From assembly GCA_030678995.1 (NCBI GenBank), contig JAUXTQ010000027.1, forward strand, positions 59,750 through 123,749: a stretch of DNA of 64,000 nucleotides. Reading direction: 5' to 3'. Position 1 is the stretch's first letter. Each line of letters opens with the position of its first letter. The position numbers were made by a program, and so were the translations under genes. The notes beneath the pieces are model-generated. The model did no database searches and was not told the DNA's origin. It worked only from the letters and a program-made list of their open reading frames with translations. This DNA comes from Caulobacter sp. GTDB taxonomy: Bacteria; Pseudomonadota; Alphaproteobacteria; Caulobacterales; Caulobacteraceae. Shown here piece by piece: positions 44,425-52,314 of the stretch.

Positions 44425-44847
44425 ATGGTTCGACCTTACGGCATGGATTTGCGGGAGCGTGTGGTTGCGGCGGTTGAGGCTGGCGAGAGCCGGCGGTCAG
44501 CGGCGCGGCGTTACGGGGTGAGCGGGTCTGTTGCGGTGAAATGGCTGCAACGGGTCGCGGCGACCGGTTCGGTGAAGCCGGCGAAGATGGGCGGCTATCG
44601 TCGTCCAACGCTGGAGGGCCAGCGAGACTGGCTGCTGGCGCGGATCGCCCAGAAGGCGGACGTGACGGTGCGCGGTCTGTCGGCGGAGCTGGCGGAGCGT
44701 GGCGTGAAGGCCAGCCCGTATGCGGTCTGGTCGTTCTTCAGGCGCGAGGGCCTGACCTTCAAAAAAAAGCCAGCACGCGGCCGAACAGGACCGGCCGGAC
44801 GTGGCCCGCAAGCGGGCGCGGTGGAAGCGCTACCAGAACAGGCTTGA
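44425..44847 (+). CDS. IS630 transposase, N-terminal frame (orfA)
   Basis: Encodes the helix-turn-helix DNA-binding part: MDLRERVVAAVEAGESRRSA followed by RRYGVSGSVAVKWLQR, then an RGLSAELAERGVKASPYAVW segment. The frame is open from an ATG at 44398, but the ATG at 44425 matches the usual N-terminus (M-V-R-P-Y-G-M-D-L-R). The homologous reading leaves this frame at the A8 run 44761-44768 and continues as K-K-S-Q-H-A-A-E-Q-D-R-P in the orfB frame, so the last 27 codons are out of phase. Confidence 0.85.
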   Translation: MVRPYGMDLRERVVAAVEAGESRRSAARRYGVSGSVAVKWLQRVAATGSVKPAKMGGYRRPTLEGQRDWLLARIAQKADVTVRGLSAELAERGVKASPYAVWSFFRREGLTFKKKPARGRTGPAGRGPQAGAVEALPEQA

Positions 44848-45361
44848 TCCCAGCCGCCTGGTGTTCGTCGACGAGACCTGGGCCAAGACCAACATGACCC
44901 GCACCCACGGCCGGGCCGCGCGCGGTGAGCGGCAGGTGGCCAAGGTCCCACACGGGCGCTGGACCACCCTGACCTTCATCGCCGCCCTCAGGTGCGATGC
45001 GATCACCGCGCCTCTGGTTCTGGACCAGCCGATCAACGGCGAGTGGTTCCGCGCCTGGGTCGAGCAGGCGCTGATCCCCTCCCTCAAGCCCGGCGACGTG
45101 GTCGTCCTGGACAATCTCGGCAGCCACAAAGGAAAGGCCGTGCGCAGGGCCATCCGAAAGGCCGGCGCCCACATGCTGTTCCTGCCGCCCTACAGCCCCG
45201 ACCTGAACCCCATCGAGCAGGTGTTCTCCAAGCTCATGACCCTGCTCAAAAAGGCCGACGAGCGGACCGTCGAAGGCGTCTGGCGAGGGATCGGCAGCCT
45301 GCTCGACTGCTTCAGCCCCGCAGAATGCTCAAACTACCTTCGCCATGCCGGCTATGCGTAG
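44801..45361 (+). CDS. IS630 transposase, catalytic DDE frame (orfB)
   Basis: Encodes the DDE integrase domain: first Asp in RLVFVDETWAKTNM, second in VVVLDNLGSHKGKAV, Glu in PYSPDLNPIEQVFSKLM. All three catalytic residues are present. The coding frame really continues upstream to the A8 tract (44761-44768); the GTG at 44801 is only the first possible independent start. Moving from orfA to orfB needs +1 (or -2) at the A run, which could be transcriptional slippage or a one-base insertion that disabled the element. Confidence 0.87.
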   Translation: MARKRARWKRYQNRLDPSRLVFVDETWAKTNMTRTHGRAARGERQVAKVPHGRWTTLTFIAALRCDAITAPLVLDQPINGEWFRAWVEQALIPSLKPGDVVVLDNLGSHKGKAVRRAIRKAGAHMLFLPPYSPDLNPIEQVFSKLMTLLKKADERTVEGVWRGIGSLLDCFSPAECSNYLRHAGYA

Positions 45362-45404
45362 GAGAAAACCCAACATGCTCTAGGTCGTAGTCAGGATTTA
45401 GCGC

Positions 45405-45860
45405 TTATCGCAGCTGGATAGCTATTGCGGCGATTGTGACAAAGCCCATGAAGTTGGCGAGCAGCTTGTCGTATCGGGTTGCGACGCGGCGGAAGTGCTT
45501 GAGCTTGTTGAGCCGAAGGCCGGCGAAGCCAACAAGCGCTCGATGCGGTTGCGCTCCTTGTAGATGACCTTGTCATAGGCGTGTTGGACGCGGCGATTGC
45601 GCTTGGGCGGGATGACCACGTCGGCTCCGGTTCGCAGGATGCTGGCGTGGAAGTGGTCGGCGTCATAGGCCTTGTCGGCCAGGACATGGCCGGGGGTGAG
45701 ACCTTCGATCAGATCGTCGGCGCGGCGAATGTCGTTTTCCTGGCCCGGTCCGCCGATCAGGCGCACCGGATCGCCCAGGCTGTCGGCGGCGGCGTGGATC
45801 TTGGTGCTCAGGCCGCCGCGTGAGCGGCCAAGGCCCTGGGCATCAGGCCCCCTTTTTTTC
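45405..45860 (-). pseudogene. IS5-family transposase, C-terminal frame (orfB), frameshifted
   Basis: Continues the transposase after a -1 shift at the A7 run near 45851-45857 (AAKKRGPDAQGLGRSRGGLS). It holds the second Asp in VLADKAYDADHF and Glu in YKERNRIERL. After RIERL a second break occurs at about 45530-45540: the expected C-terminus (LNKLKHFRRVATRYDKLLAN, ending at the TAA 45405-45407) lies in another frame, consistent with one lost base. As read, the chain ends at 45422 with an unrelated tail, so the enzyme is probably impaired. Confidence 0.75.
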
Positions 45861-46194
45861 GCCGCGCGCCGGCGGCGTGCTGGTGAGCGCGAACGATGGT
45901 GGAGTCGATGCTGAGCCACTCCAGATCAGCCTCGGTTCCCAAGGCGGCGAAGATGTCGTCGAAGACCCCGCGCTCGATCCAGTCGTAATAGCGCTGCTTG
46001 ACCGTCCCGGGCCGTCCAAACCGCTCGGGCAAATCACGCCACCGCGCGCCGGCCCGGGCCATCCACAACACCGCGTCCATGAACAGCCGATTGTTGGTTC
46101 TGGGCCCGCGCTTGCCCTTGCAGCCCCCAGGCATCAGCCCAGCCAGCCGGGCCCATTGCTCGTCGGTCAAACGATCTGGATCAACGACGCTCAT
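45808..46194 (-). CDS. IS5-family transposase, N-terminal frame (orfA)
   Basis: The DUF4096-type N-terminal part of an IS427-group transposase: DRLTDEQWARLAGLMPG, FMDAVLWMARAGARWRDLPE, KQRYYDWIERGVFDDIF and the first catalytic Asp in SIDSTIVRAHQHAAG. The expected protein shifts by -1 at the run CGA-AAA-AAA-GGG (about 45850) into the orfB frame, which is the normal mode of expression for this group. Confidence 0.87.
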   Translation of the reverse strand: MSVVDPDRLTDEQWARLAGLMPGGCKGKRGPRTNNRLFMDAVLWMARAGARWRDLPERFGRPGTVKQRYYDWIERGVFDDIFAALGTEADLEWLSIDSTIVRAHQHAAGARRKKGGLMPRALAAHAAA

Positions 46195-46278
46195 CAGGAC
46201 TGATCTCCAAAAATCAGCCTTGAATCACAACCCGCAGCAAGCCGGAATCCCCAACAGCCATTAAATCCTGACTACGTC

Positions 46279-47682
46279 CTAGGTCGGGCGGCGGCGGCCC
46301 CGGGTGCCAACTGTCGGCTGCACCTCGGGACTGAAATCGGTCGGCCGTCCGGCGAGCAGGGCGCATGACAGCGCCAGAACCGCCGCTATCGCCAGCGTGC
46401 GGACGGGATAGTCGACCAGCGAATGCACCAGCAACAGGGCAATCGCGGCTGACCCTGCCCTCGCCAGATTGCGCCCCGGGGTCGTCTGCAGCGTCCATAC
46501 CCGATAGCTTCGGCCCACCCACCAGGCGATAATGGACAGTAACGCCATCACGCCAAGCACGCCGGTCTCGAGCCATATCTCCAGGTAGTCGTTGTGTGCG
46601 TGATTGAAATAGGTCTGGGCCATTAACTCCACCGGTTCAGCCCCGGCATAGACCGACGGGAAACTGCCGATGCCGGCGCCGGTCGGTTGGAACCGCCAGG
46701 CCGTGGCCGCCACGACCGGCGCCGTGTCAAATCGCTGGTCAGCCCGGGCGGAAAACCGTTCCAGTAGGGGGTCCACGACGAACGAAGCCGTCAGGACCGA
46801 CACAGCCAGGACCAGGCCGCCAACCACCAAGCTGATCCGACCACCCAGCCGGCCGGCTCGCACGAGCATCGCCGTAACCAGCACAAGAGCGGGCGCGGCA
46901 AGAAGGGCTCCCGCGCGGGAGCCTACGATCACCAGACCGACGACCATCAGAACAACATGTCCGACCAGGGCAGCGGCTGTCGGCGCGCTTTCGCGGAGAC
47001 CCGGTCTGGCTCTGCAAAGCCAGAGCGCCGCAAACGGCAGCGACATGACCAGGAGGCTGGCCTGGTGATTGCGGTTTGAGAACAGTCCGACCGGCGATCC
47101 CTGGTTCGTCGTCTTGTAGAAGTACAACGGGCTCGAGTCCCCGCCGGCCAGTTGCAAGGCGCCGATCGCCAGACTGACGATGGCCACAACAGGAACGAAC
47201 ACACACAGCCAGCGTCGCTCCGATTCCGTGGTTAGCGCCGCGCCGAGGAATATCGCCGCGGGCGGAATCAGCGCCAGCATGCTGCGCCAGGTTTCCAGCG
47301 GCGCCAGGCTGATCGGTCGCCATTCCGGCGCCAGGCCCGCGAGACGCGCCGCGCTGGCCGCCGCGGCGTGTCCGGGCAAGTCTACCCAGATACCGAACGG
47401 CACGGGAAGGAGCTGGAGGAGTGGAATTGCCGGCAGAAGCATCAATATCCACCGCGCGCCGCCGAGGCTCTCCCAGCGGTTCTCGGTCGTGTACCGCCAG
47501 GCCGCGTGCGCAAGCAGCGGCAAGCTGGCCAGTTCGAGGAACATGACCTGTAGAGTGTTCTCTCTGCTGGCGCCGCCGAAGACCAGGGCCAGCGCGAGGA
47601 CAGCTGCGGTGAGCCAGAAAGCCAGGGACAGCCCGCGGATGGTCGAAACCTGATTGCTCCAGTCGATTCTTGGCTGCGCCAT
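46279..47682 (-). CDS. O-antigen ligase / Wzy-type polymerase
   Basis: A 467-residue membrane protein with about 11-12 hydrophobic segments (FWLTAAVLALALVFGGA, WILMLLPAIPLLQLLPV, VGHVVLMVVGLVIVGSRAG). A periplasmic loop ends in FQPTGAGIGSFPSVYAG and TYFNHAHNDYLEIWLETG, the NHxHNxYLE-like signature of the Wzy_C/O-antigen ligase family. It would polymerise repeat units or ligate chains. The frame runs back to 47727, but the ATG at 47682 follows the upstream stop by 2 nt. Its TAG stop is in the CTAG beside the IS5 element and is unchanged by it. Confidence 0.87.
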   Translation of the reverse strand: MAQPRIDWSNQVSTIRGLSLAFWLTAAVLALALVFGGASRENTLQVMFLELASLPLLAHAAWRYTTENRWESLGGARWILMLLPAIPLLQLLPVPFGIWVDLPGHAAAASAARLAGLAPEWRPISLAPLETWRSMLALIPPAAIFLGAALTTESERRWLCVFVPVVAIVSLAIGALQLAGGDSSPLYFYKTTNQGSPVGLFSNRNHQASLLVMSLPFAALWLCRARPGLRESAPTAAALVGHVVLMVVGLVIVGSRAGALLAAPALVLVTAMLVRAGRLGGRISLVVGGLVLAVSVLTASFVVDPLLERFSARADQRFDTAPVVAATAWRFQPTGAGIGSFPSVYAGAEPVELMAQTYFNHAHNDYLEIWLETGVLGVMALLSIIAWWVGRSYRVWTLQTTPGRNLARAGSAAIALLLVHSLVDYPVRTLAIAAVLALSCALLAGRPTDFSPEVQPTVGTRGRRRPT

Positions 47683-47684
47683 GA

Positions 47685-48911
47685 CTAGTTGAGCCCCGAT
47701 TGTGTCAGAGCCAGATCGTCGAACCAAATGCTCGGCTCGGCGGCGGAACCGGGGCTCGCGCCGAGGAGCTTGAGAACCTGGCCGGAACAGCCCTGAGGCG
47801 GGACCCTGAATGACAGGGCCAGGCCGCTCCAGGCCCCCGGACGAGCCCGCACGGGTGTCCGTGCCAGCACCGAGTCGTCCTCAGCGCAAAACAAGGCCCA
47901 TTCGAGAACGCCTGGCGACGCCTCGCCGTCGGCGCGCGTCCGAACGGTAATCTGATAGGCGCCCGGCGCCAGGACCAGAAGCTGACGAGCAAAGAACTGG
48001 GTTGTTCCGCCGAAACGGACAACCTTCAGCGCACCCCCGTCGCCAGGCCCCTCCAGTTCGACCGTTGCTCCGCCGCCCTGGCCAGATTCGATCCGCCAAC
48101 CAAACGGCGCGAACGTCTCAAGGCCGGAGAATCCGCCATCATGGACGCCGGTAATCTTCGCCAGCTCGGCGCCCGGCAGGAACAACGTCCAGCCGACATA
48201 GGCCTCTTCGTAGAGTTTTCGCGCCACCAGTGAATTGAGGTAGGCCTCGACTTCATCCTTCGACGCGGGGCTCCCCGAGTCCTGCAATGCCCACAGGATG
48301 GCGGCGGCGCGCTGGGGTGCGGGTCCGGCGAACCCCAGGGCGAAGAAAGAGCTCCGCCACCCTGGCTTGTTCCGAAGCCGATCGACCAGCGGCTCCATGG
48401 CTTTCGGATCATTCAGCGCTCCGAGCAGCGTCGGATACATCAGTTCCCGGACCCCGCGTTCGCGCCGAAGCAGGGAGTCAGCGTGGAGGAAGCCGTCAGC
48501 GAACCGGCCAGAAGACATTGCCCGCTGGAAAAGCCAGAGGTCCGCCTCGGAGTTGCGATGACTGAGCGCCCAGGCGGCGCTGAAGAGTTGATCGGCATCT
48601 CGCAGCCGGCCCTTGGACTGCCGTGACACCGCCAACAGGCTGACGGCCTGCGACTCCAGCGGAAACTGCCGCAATGCGACCCGGGCGCGGGCCTCGACGG
48701 CCTCCTGATCGGCCTTGCTCACCGGCTTGGCGAAGCGGGTCAGGTCCCGCTCCAGCCCGTGCCGGATTTCCGCCGGACTTAGGCGCGCCTGGTCCAGGAC
48801 CATGAGCCCCAGAGCCACCGTCGTGACGGCGATCGTCAGCGCCAGCAGTAACGACTTGCCCTCACCCCGCTGCGGGGCGAGGCGACGGTCCGTTCGCGCG
48901 AAAGACCACAT
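47685..48911 (-). CDS. Membrane-anchored protein of unknown function in the export operon
   Basis: A 408-residue protein with one N-terminal membrane segment (LLLALTIAVTTVALGLMVL, about 20-38), so most of it is periplasmic. Residues about 65-240 are TPR-like helices (ARARVALRQFPLESQAVSLL, LRDADQLFSAAWAL). Residues about 255-405 look like a beta-sandwich of the carbohydrate-binding kind (LLVLAPGAYQITVRTRAD, EPSIWFDDLALTQ). It lies 10 bp after wzc and 2 bp before the polymerase/ligase, so a role in polymer assembly or chain handling is likely. No named family was recognised. Confidence 0.75.
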   Translation of the reverse strand: MWSFARTDRRLAPQRGEGKSLLLALTIAVTTVALGLMVLDQARLSPAEIRHGLERDLTRFAKPVSKADQEAVEARARVALRQFPLESQAVSLLAVSRQSKGRLRDADQLFSAAWALSHRNSEADLWLFQRAMSSGRFADGFLHADSLLRRERGVRELMYPTLLGALNDPKAMEPLVDRLRNKPGWRSSFFALGFAGPAPQRAAAILWALQDSGSPASKDEVEAYLNSLVARKLYEEAYVGWTLFLPGAELAKITGVHDGGFSGLETFAPFGWRIESGQGGGATVELEGPGDGGALKVVRFGGTTQFFARQLLVLAPGAYQITVRTRADGEASPGVLEWALFCAEDDSVLARTPVRARPGAWSGLALSFRVPPQGCSGQVLKLLGASPGSAAEPSIWFDDLALTQSGLN

Positions 48912-48921
48912 CGCCGCGCCT

Positions 48922-51222
48922 TTACGACTTCGAGGGGAGGGTCGGCTTGGCTCCGTAGTCGTAGCTGTACTGGTAGCCGTACCCGTAGCCGTAACCGTAA
49001 CCGTAGGCGCTGTTTCGAGCGTCGAACTTGGTCAGCAGCACGCCCAACATCCGGGAGTTGGCGAGCCGCATGCGGCGGATCGCGGCCTTCACCAGCCGGC
49101 GGCCGGTTTGGCCGGCCTCGACCACCAGCACCGTGCCGGCCGCGCGCGACCCGATCAGCGGGGCGTCCGCGAGGCCCATCACCGGCGGGCCGTCGATGAC
49201 CACGTGGTCGAAGGTCCGCATGGCTTCCTGCAGCAGTTCCGTCAGCCGCGCGCTGCTCAGCAATTCGGCGGGGCTCGGCGGGAGCGGGCCGGAGGTGAGG
49301 ACCAGCAGGTTGGGAATATCGACCGCCTGGGCCAGCTGCTCGATCGACATGCCGCCGCTCAGATAGTTGCTCAGTCCGGTCGCGTTCTGGGCCTTGAGGA
49401 CCCGGTGAACCGACGGGTTGCGCAGGTCGGCATCCACCAGCAGCACCCGGGCGCCAAGGCGGGCAAGGCTCTGGGCGAGGTTGACCGCGCTGGTGGTCTT
49501 CCCTTCCGAGGGGCGGGCGCTGACCACCAGGATGGACTTCGGCACCCCGGAGTCGGTCGAGAATTGCAGGGCCGTTCGGGTGGAGTAGTAGGCCTCGGAG
49601 AAGGACGATCGGATATTCATCGCCGCCTCGGCCGGCGAAACGCCCTTCTCAAGTTTGGGGATCGTGCCCAGCAAGGGCAGGCCCAGCTGAGTCTCCACGT
49701 CTTGCGGCGCGCGGATGGTCTCGTCGAGCGCTTCCAGCAGGAAGCTCGCGCCCAGGCCCAGAAGCAGGCCGATAAACGCAGCGGCGATCAGGTTTTTGAT
49801 CGGCTGAGGCTTGGACGGGCCGCCCGGCGCCCTTGCGGGGTCGACGACAGAGACGTTGTTGGTGCTCAGGCCGCCGGCGACGCCGATTTCCTTGTAGCGC
49901 TGGAGCAGGCCGTCATACAGCGTCCGGTTGGTATCGACCTCTCGCTGGATGATGTCGTACTGGATGGTCCGTCCGCGCAGGTCGAGCGACGCGCCGGTCA
50001 GGCGATTGACCTGGGCCTCGAACGATCGTTCCTGACCGAGGGCCGTCTCGTACTGCCGCTTGACCGAGCCTTGAATGGTGGCCACCTCGGCCTGGATCTG
50101 ACGATCCAGCTCGGCGATCCGCGTTCGCAGCTGGACCATCTCGGGAAATTCCGGTCGGAAGGTCTGCAGCTTCTGCTGGTAGTCAGCCTCCAGTGCTGAT
50201 CGGGTCGCGGTGAGCCCCTGGATCGTGGCGCTCTGCAGAACCTCGGGAAGGTCGGCCCCGGAGCCTCGCTGCGCCTGGCGCCAGCGCTCTTCAGCGATGA
50301 TCCTGGCCGCCCGGGCGTCAGTCAGGGCGGAATTGAGGCCCGTAAGCGAGGAATTCAACAGGGACTGGTTGCCGCTGTTGCTGCTGCCGCGGACACCGCC
50401 TTCGGCTCCGCCACCGGTTTCGATGCCGCCACCGCCGCCGCCGATGCTGACGATCTGTTCGGCCTTGGCGTAATCGACCAGCTGCCGTTCGCTCGCCTCC
50501 AGCTTTGCCCGGATCAAGGCGATGCGCTCTTCAAGGAACTTGCGGGCGTAGGAGGTCGCGTCGAAGCGGCGCTCAAGCGTGGAGGCAATGAAGTTCTCGG
50601 CGATGCCGTTGGCGATCCGCGCCGAAACATTGGGGTCGGGGCTGCTAAAGGCGACGCGGACCAGGCGGGAGCGCTGGATCGGGGTGACGTCGAGCGAGCC
50701 CTGCAGAATGCCGGCCAGCGACTGACGCAGGCCTTCAGGATTGCGGCGGGCCTCCGGCCCGATATCGTAGGCCTTGAGGAAGGCGGCATCATTGATGAGG
50801 TTCAGGCGATCAACCGTGCGCAGGGCCAGCGAACGGCTGTTGAGCAGGCCATACTGGGTCTGGAAGAACTCGTCATATGACGTGGTGTCCCGGGGGCTGT
50901 TCAATGAGTCCCCGTCAAGCACCCTCGGGGCTTCCTTGTCGATCTGCAGGGTCACCGCGGCGGTGTAGATCGGCTGGGTCATCAGGGTCAGCGTCAGGCC
51001 AACCGCCGTCGACACGATGACCGCCGCCAGAATCACCAGCCAGTGCTTCACGAGGATATGAAGGTAGCGGAAGATATCGGGGCCTTCGCTGGCCGCCGGA
51101 TCGGCGTCGCCGAAATACTCCCCGGGCACGCCAAAGCGCCGTGCCTGCAAGGCGGCGCCATCACTGTGTGACAGGGCGACCGAGCGATTGTACTCGCCGC
51201 CAGAGTGTTCGTTGCCGACCAT
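48922..51222 (-). CDS. Wzc-type chain-length regulator with BY-kinase domain
   Basis: A 766-residue polysaccharide co-polymerase. The N-terminal Wzz domain has a first membrane segment LVILAAVIVSTAVGLTLTL and a long periplasmic coiled coil with RRFDATSYARKFLEERIALI; the second segment is NLIAAAFIGLLLGLGASFLL. The kinase domain has Walker A RPSEGKTTSAVNLA, Walker A' LLVDADLRNP and Walker B VVIDGPPVMG. It ends in a Tyr-rich cluster (YGYGYGYGYGYQYSYDYG) for autophosphorylation. The frame runs back to 51321, but the ATG at 51222 with GGGA upstream suits the N-terminus. Cycles of phosphorylation are known to control chain length in this family. Confidence 0.92.
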   Translation of the reverse strand: MVGNEHSGGEYNRSVALSHSDGAALQARRFGVPGEYFGDADPAASEGPDIFRYLHILVKHWLVILAAVIVSTAVGLTLTLMTQPIYTAAVTLQIDKEAPRVLDGDSLNSPRDTTSYDEFFQTQYGLLNSRSLALRTVDRLNLINDAAFLKAYDIGPEARRNPEGLRQSLAGILQGSLDVTPIQRSRLVRVAFSSPDPNVSARIANGIAENFIASTLERRFDATSYARKFLEERIALIRAKLEASERQLVDYAKAEQIVSIGGGGGGIETGGGAEGGVRGSSNSGNQSLLNSSLTGLNSALTDARAARIIAEERWRQAQRGSGADLPEVLQSATIQGLTATRSALEADYQQKLQTFRPEFPEMVQLRTRIAELDRQIQAEVATIQGSVKRQYETALGQERSFEAQVNRLTGASLDLRGRTIQYDIIQREVDTNRTLYDGLLQRYKEIGVAGGLSTNNVSVVDPARAPGGPSKPQPIKNLIAAAFIGLLLGLGASFLLEALDETIRAPQDVETQLGLPLLGTIPKLEKGVSPAEAAMNIRSSFSEAYYSTRTALQFSTDSGVPKSILVVSARPSEGKTTSAVNLAQSLARLGARVLLVDADLRNPSVHRVLKAQNATGLSNYLSGGMSIEQLAQAVDIPNLLVLTSGPLPPSPAELLSSARLTELLQEAMRTFDHVVIDGPPVMGLADAPLIGSRAAGTVLVVEAGQTGRRLVKAAIRRMRLANSRMLGVLLTKFDARNSAYGYGYGYGYGYQYSYDYGAKPTLPSKS

Positions 51223-51263
51223 GTCAAATTCCCGCTGGCGGATTTGGGCCCGCGTTTTGTGGT

Positions 51264-51950
51264 TTAGAGGAGGGGGCCAAACACGCCGAGGAACGGCACG
51301 GCGCTGATCACGCCCCGCCACGCGCTCTTGGCGCCCGACGTGTCGACCACGATCATATCGCCACCGTAGATCTCCGGGTCCTTGGCGCGACCGGACCGGA
51401 TGTCGTCAATATCAAAGAGGGCGCCCATCCGTTGCCCGTTGACCGTGCGGAACACCGCGACCCGGCTCGAGGCCGTCGGTCCCGGACCCTTGGCCATGGA
51501 AATGGCCTGCAACAGGGTAGTCGGTCCGCGCAGCGCGAAGACGCCTTGCTCCGTAACCGCTCCGGTCATGGTGATTTGCTGGCTGACGGCCTCGTCGACC
51601 TGGACCATGACCTGCGGGTTCTGCAGGCAGCACGTGCTCAGCCTGGCCGAGATATCCGCGGCCAGCTCGGTCGAGGTCCTTCCGACGACGTCGATCTCGC
51701 CGACCATCGGCAGAAGGATCTTGCCTGTCACCGGCACCCGAACGCCTTCAAGGCCGAGATCCTTGTTCTGGAAGACCTGGATGGTGATCTTGTCGAGAGG
51801 GCCAATGCGATACTCGCGAACCGGAGCGACGACTCCACCGGCCGAAGGCGGGGGCAGATCCGTACCGTAGTCCCCGGCCTTGAGTTGCGACGACGCGCAG
51901 CCGCTCAAAAGCAACACGGCCGCAGCAGCGAGCGGCAACCACCTGATCAT
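51264..51950 (-). CDS. wza: Wza-type outer-membrane polysaccharide export lipoprotein
   Basis: A 228-residue lipoprotein of the Poly_export family. Signal peptide with lipobox LLSGC (Cys18). The Poly_export domain is YRIGPLDKITIQVFQNKDLG, followed by a SLBB segment around ITMTGAVTEQGVFALRGPTT. It is shorter than E. coli Wza (about 380 aa) and lacks the C-terminal membrane helix region, as in many alphaproteobacterial homologues. It forms the outer-membrane exit channel together with Wzc. AAGGAG lies 5 nt before the ATG. First gene of the export operon wza-wzc-unknown-polymerase. Confidence 0.9.
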   Translation of the reverse strand: MIRWLPLAAAAVLLLSGCASSQLKAGDYGTDLPPPSAGGVVAPVREYRIGPLDKITIQVFQNKDLGLEGVRVPVTGKILLPMVGEIDVVGRTSTELAADISARLSTCCLQNPQVMVQVDEAVSQQITMTGAVTEQGVFALRGPTTLLQAISMAKGPGPTASSRVAVFRTVNGQRMGALFDIDDIRSGRAKDPEIYGGDMIVVDTSGAKSAWRGVISAVPFLGVFGPLL

Positions 51951-52031
51951 ATGCGCTCCTTAGGCCCAGCTTTTCCGGGAAACCCCGGGGGAGACATCCG
52001 CGACAACCCGCCAACGCGGGGCGCGCACGAC

Positions 52032-52057
52032 ATCGCCTTGCCGCTTTGCAAGGCGAT
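52032..52057. promoter_or_regulatory. Perfect stem-loop upstream of wza
   Basis: ATCGCCTTGC and GCAAGGCGAT form a 10-bp perfect stem with a 6-nt loop, about 82-107 bp before the wza start. It has no T-run on either side. It may be an mRNA leader structure of the export operon or a protein-binding inverted repeat. Confidence 0.4.
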
Positions 52058-52226
52058 CTTATCGGGGAAATAGTGGGGCTGCGTCAACACATTGGTTGGT
52101 CAGGACGCACAACCGGGACGGCTGCAATTCCTGTGTGCTCGTGTAGTCTGCGGTCGTGAGACGGGTTTCGGCCGGACGCCCGTTTAATGCCGCTGACCCA
52201 ACGTACAGACGTCGCGGAGTCGACTT

Positions 52227-52310
52227 ATGGACACCTTTGCTGCAATGCAGCGGGGCCGTCCGGAGATTGAACTCCGGACGTCGGGTCGACTAGATCGCGG
52301 TTTGGAGTGA
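52227..52310 (+). CDS. Possible 27-aa leader ORF before the WecA-type gene
   Basis: ATG at 52227 is preceded by GGAG with 7-nt spacing, the same arrangement as for the following gene. The peptide starts MDTFAAMQRGRPEIELRTSG and ends at TGA 52308-52310, four bases before the next ATG. The Shine-Dalgarno of the next gene (52304-52307) lies in the last two sense codons, so translation of this ORF would run over it. It contains a 9-bp stem-loop. It may be a translation-coupling or attenuation leader, or chance; only the arrangement supports it. Confidence 0.4.
   Translation: MDTFAAMQRGRPEIELRTSGRLDRGLE
52257..52280 (+). promoter_or_regulatory. Stem-loop in the leader of the WecA-type gene
   Basis: CGTCCGGAG-ATTGAA-CTCCGGACG: perfect 9-bp stem, 6-nt loop, ending 34 bp before the start codon at 52315 and lying inside the possible leader ORF. 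A ribosome on that ORF would melt it. Confidence 0.5.
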
Positions 52311-52314
52311 CGGA

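Larger units (their letters stand above)
44339..45380 (+). mobile_element. IS630-family insertion sequence
   Basis: About 1042 bp, flanked by TA at 44337-44338 and 45381-45382, the target duplication expected for IS630. The ends are imperfect inverted repeats: the left reads GGGCGCGTTAGGATTTGATT, the complement of the right GAGCATGTTGGGTTTTCTCC, matching at 13 of 20 positions. It contains a transposase in two frames. The right end adjoins an IS5-type element. Confidence 0.85.
45384..46278 (-). mobile_element. IS5-family insertion sequence (IS427-group-like)
   Basis: About 895 bp between two CTAG tetranucleotides (45380-45383 and 46279-46282), taken as the target duplication. The terminal inverted repeats agree at 16 of 17 positions: GTCGTAGTCAGGATTTA on the left, GACGTAGTCAGGATTTA at the right end read on the minus strand. 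The element carries a two-frame transposase on the minus strand and inserted at the right junction of the IS630 element. Confidence 0.88.
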
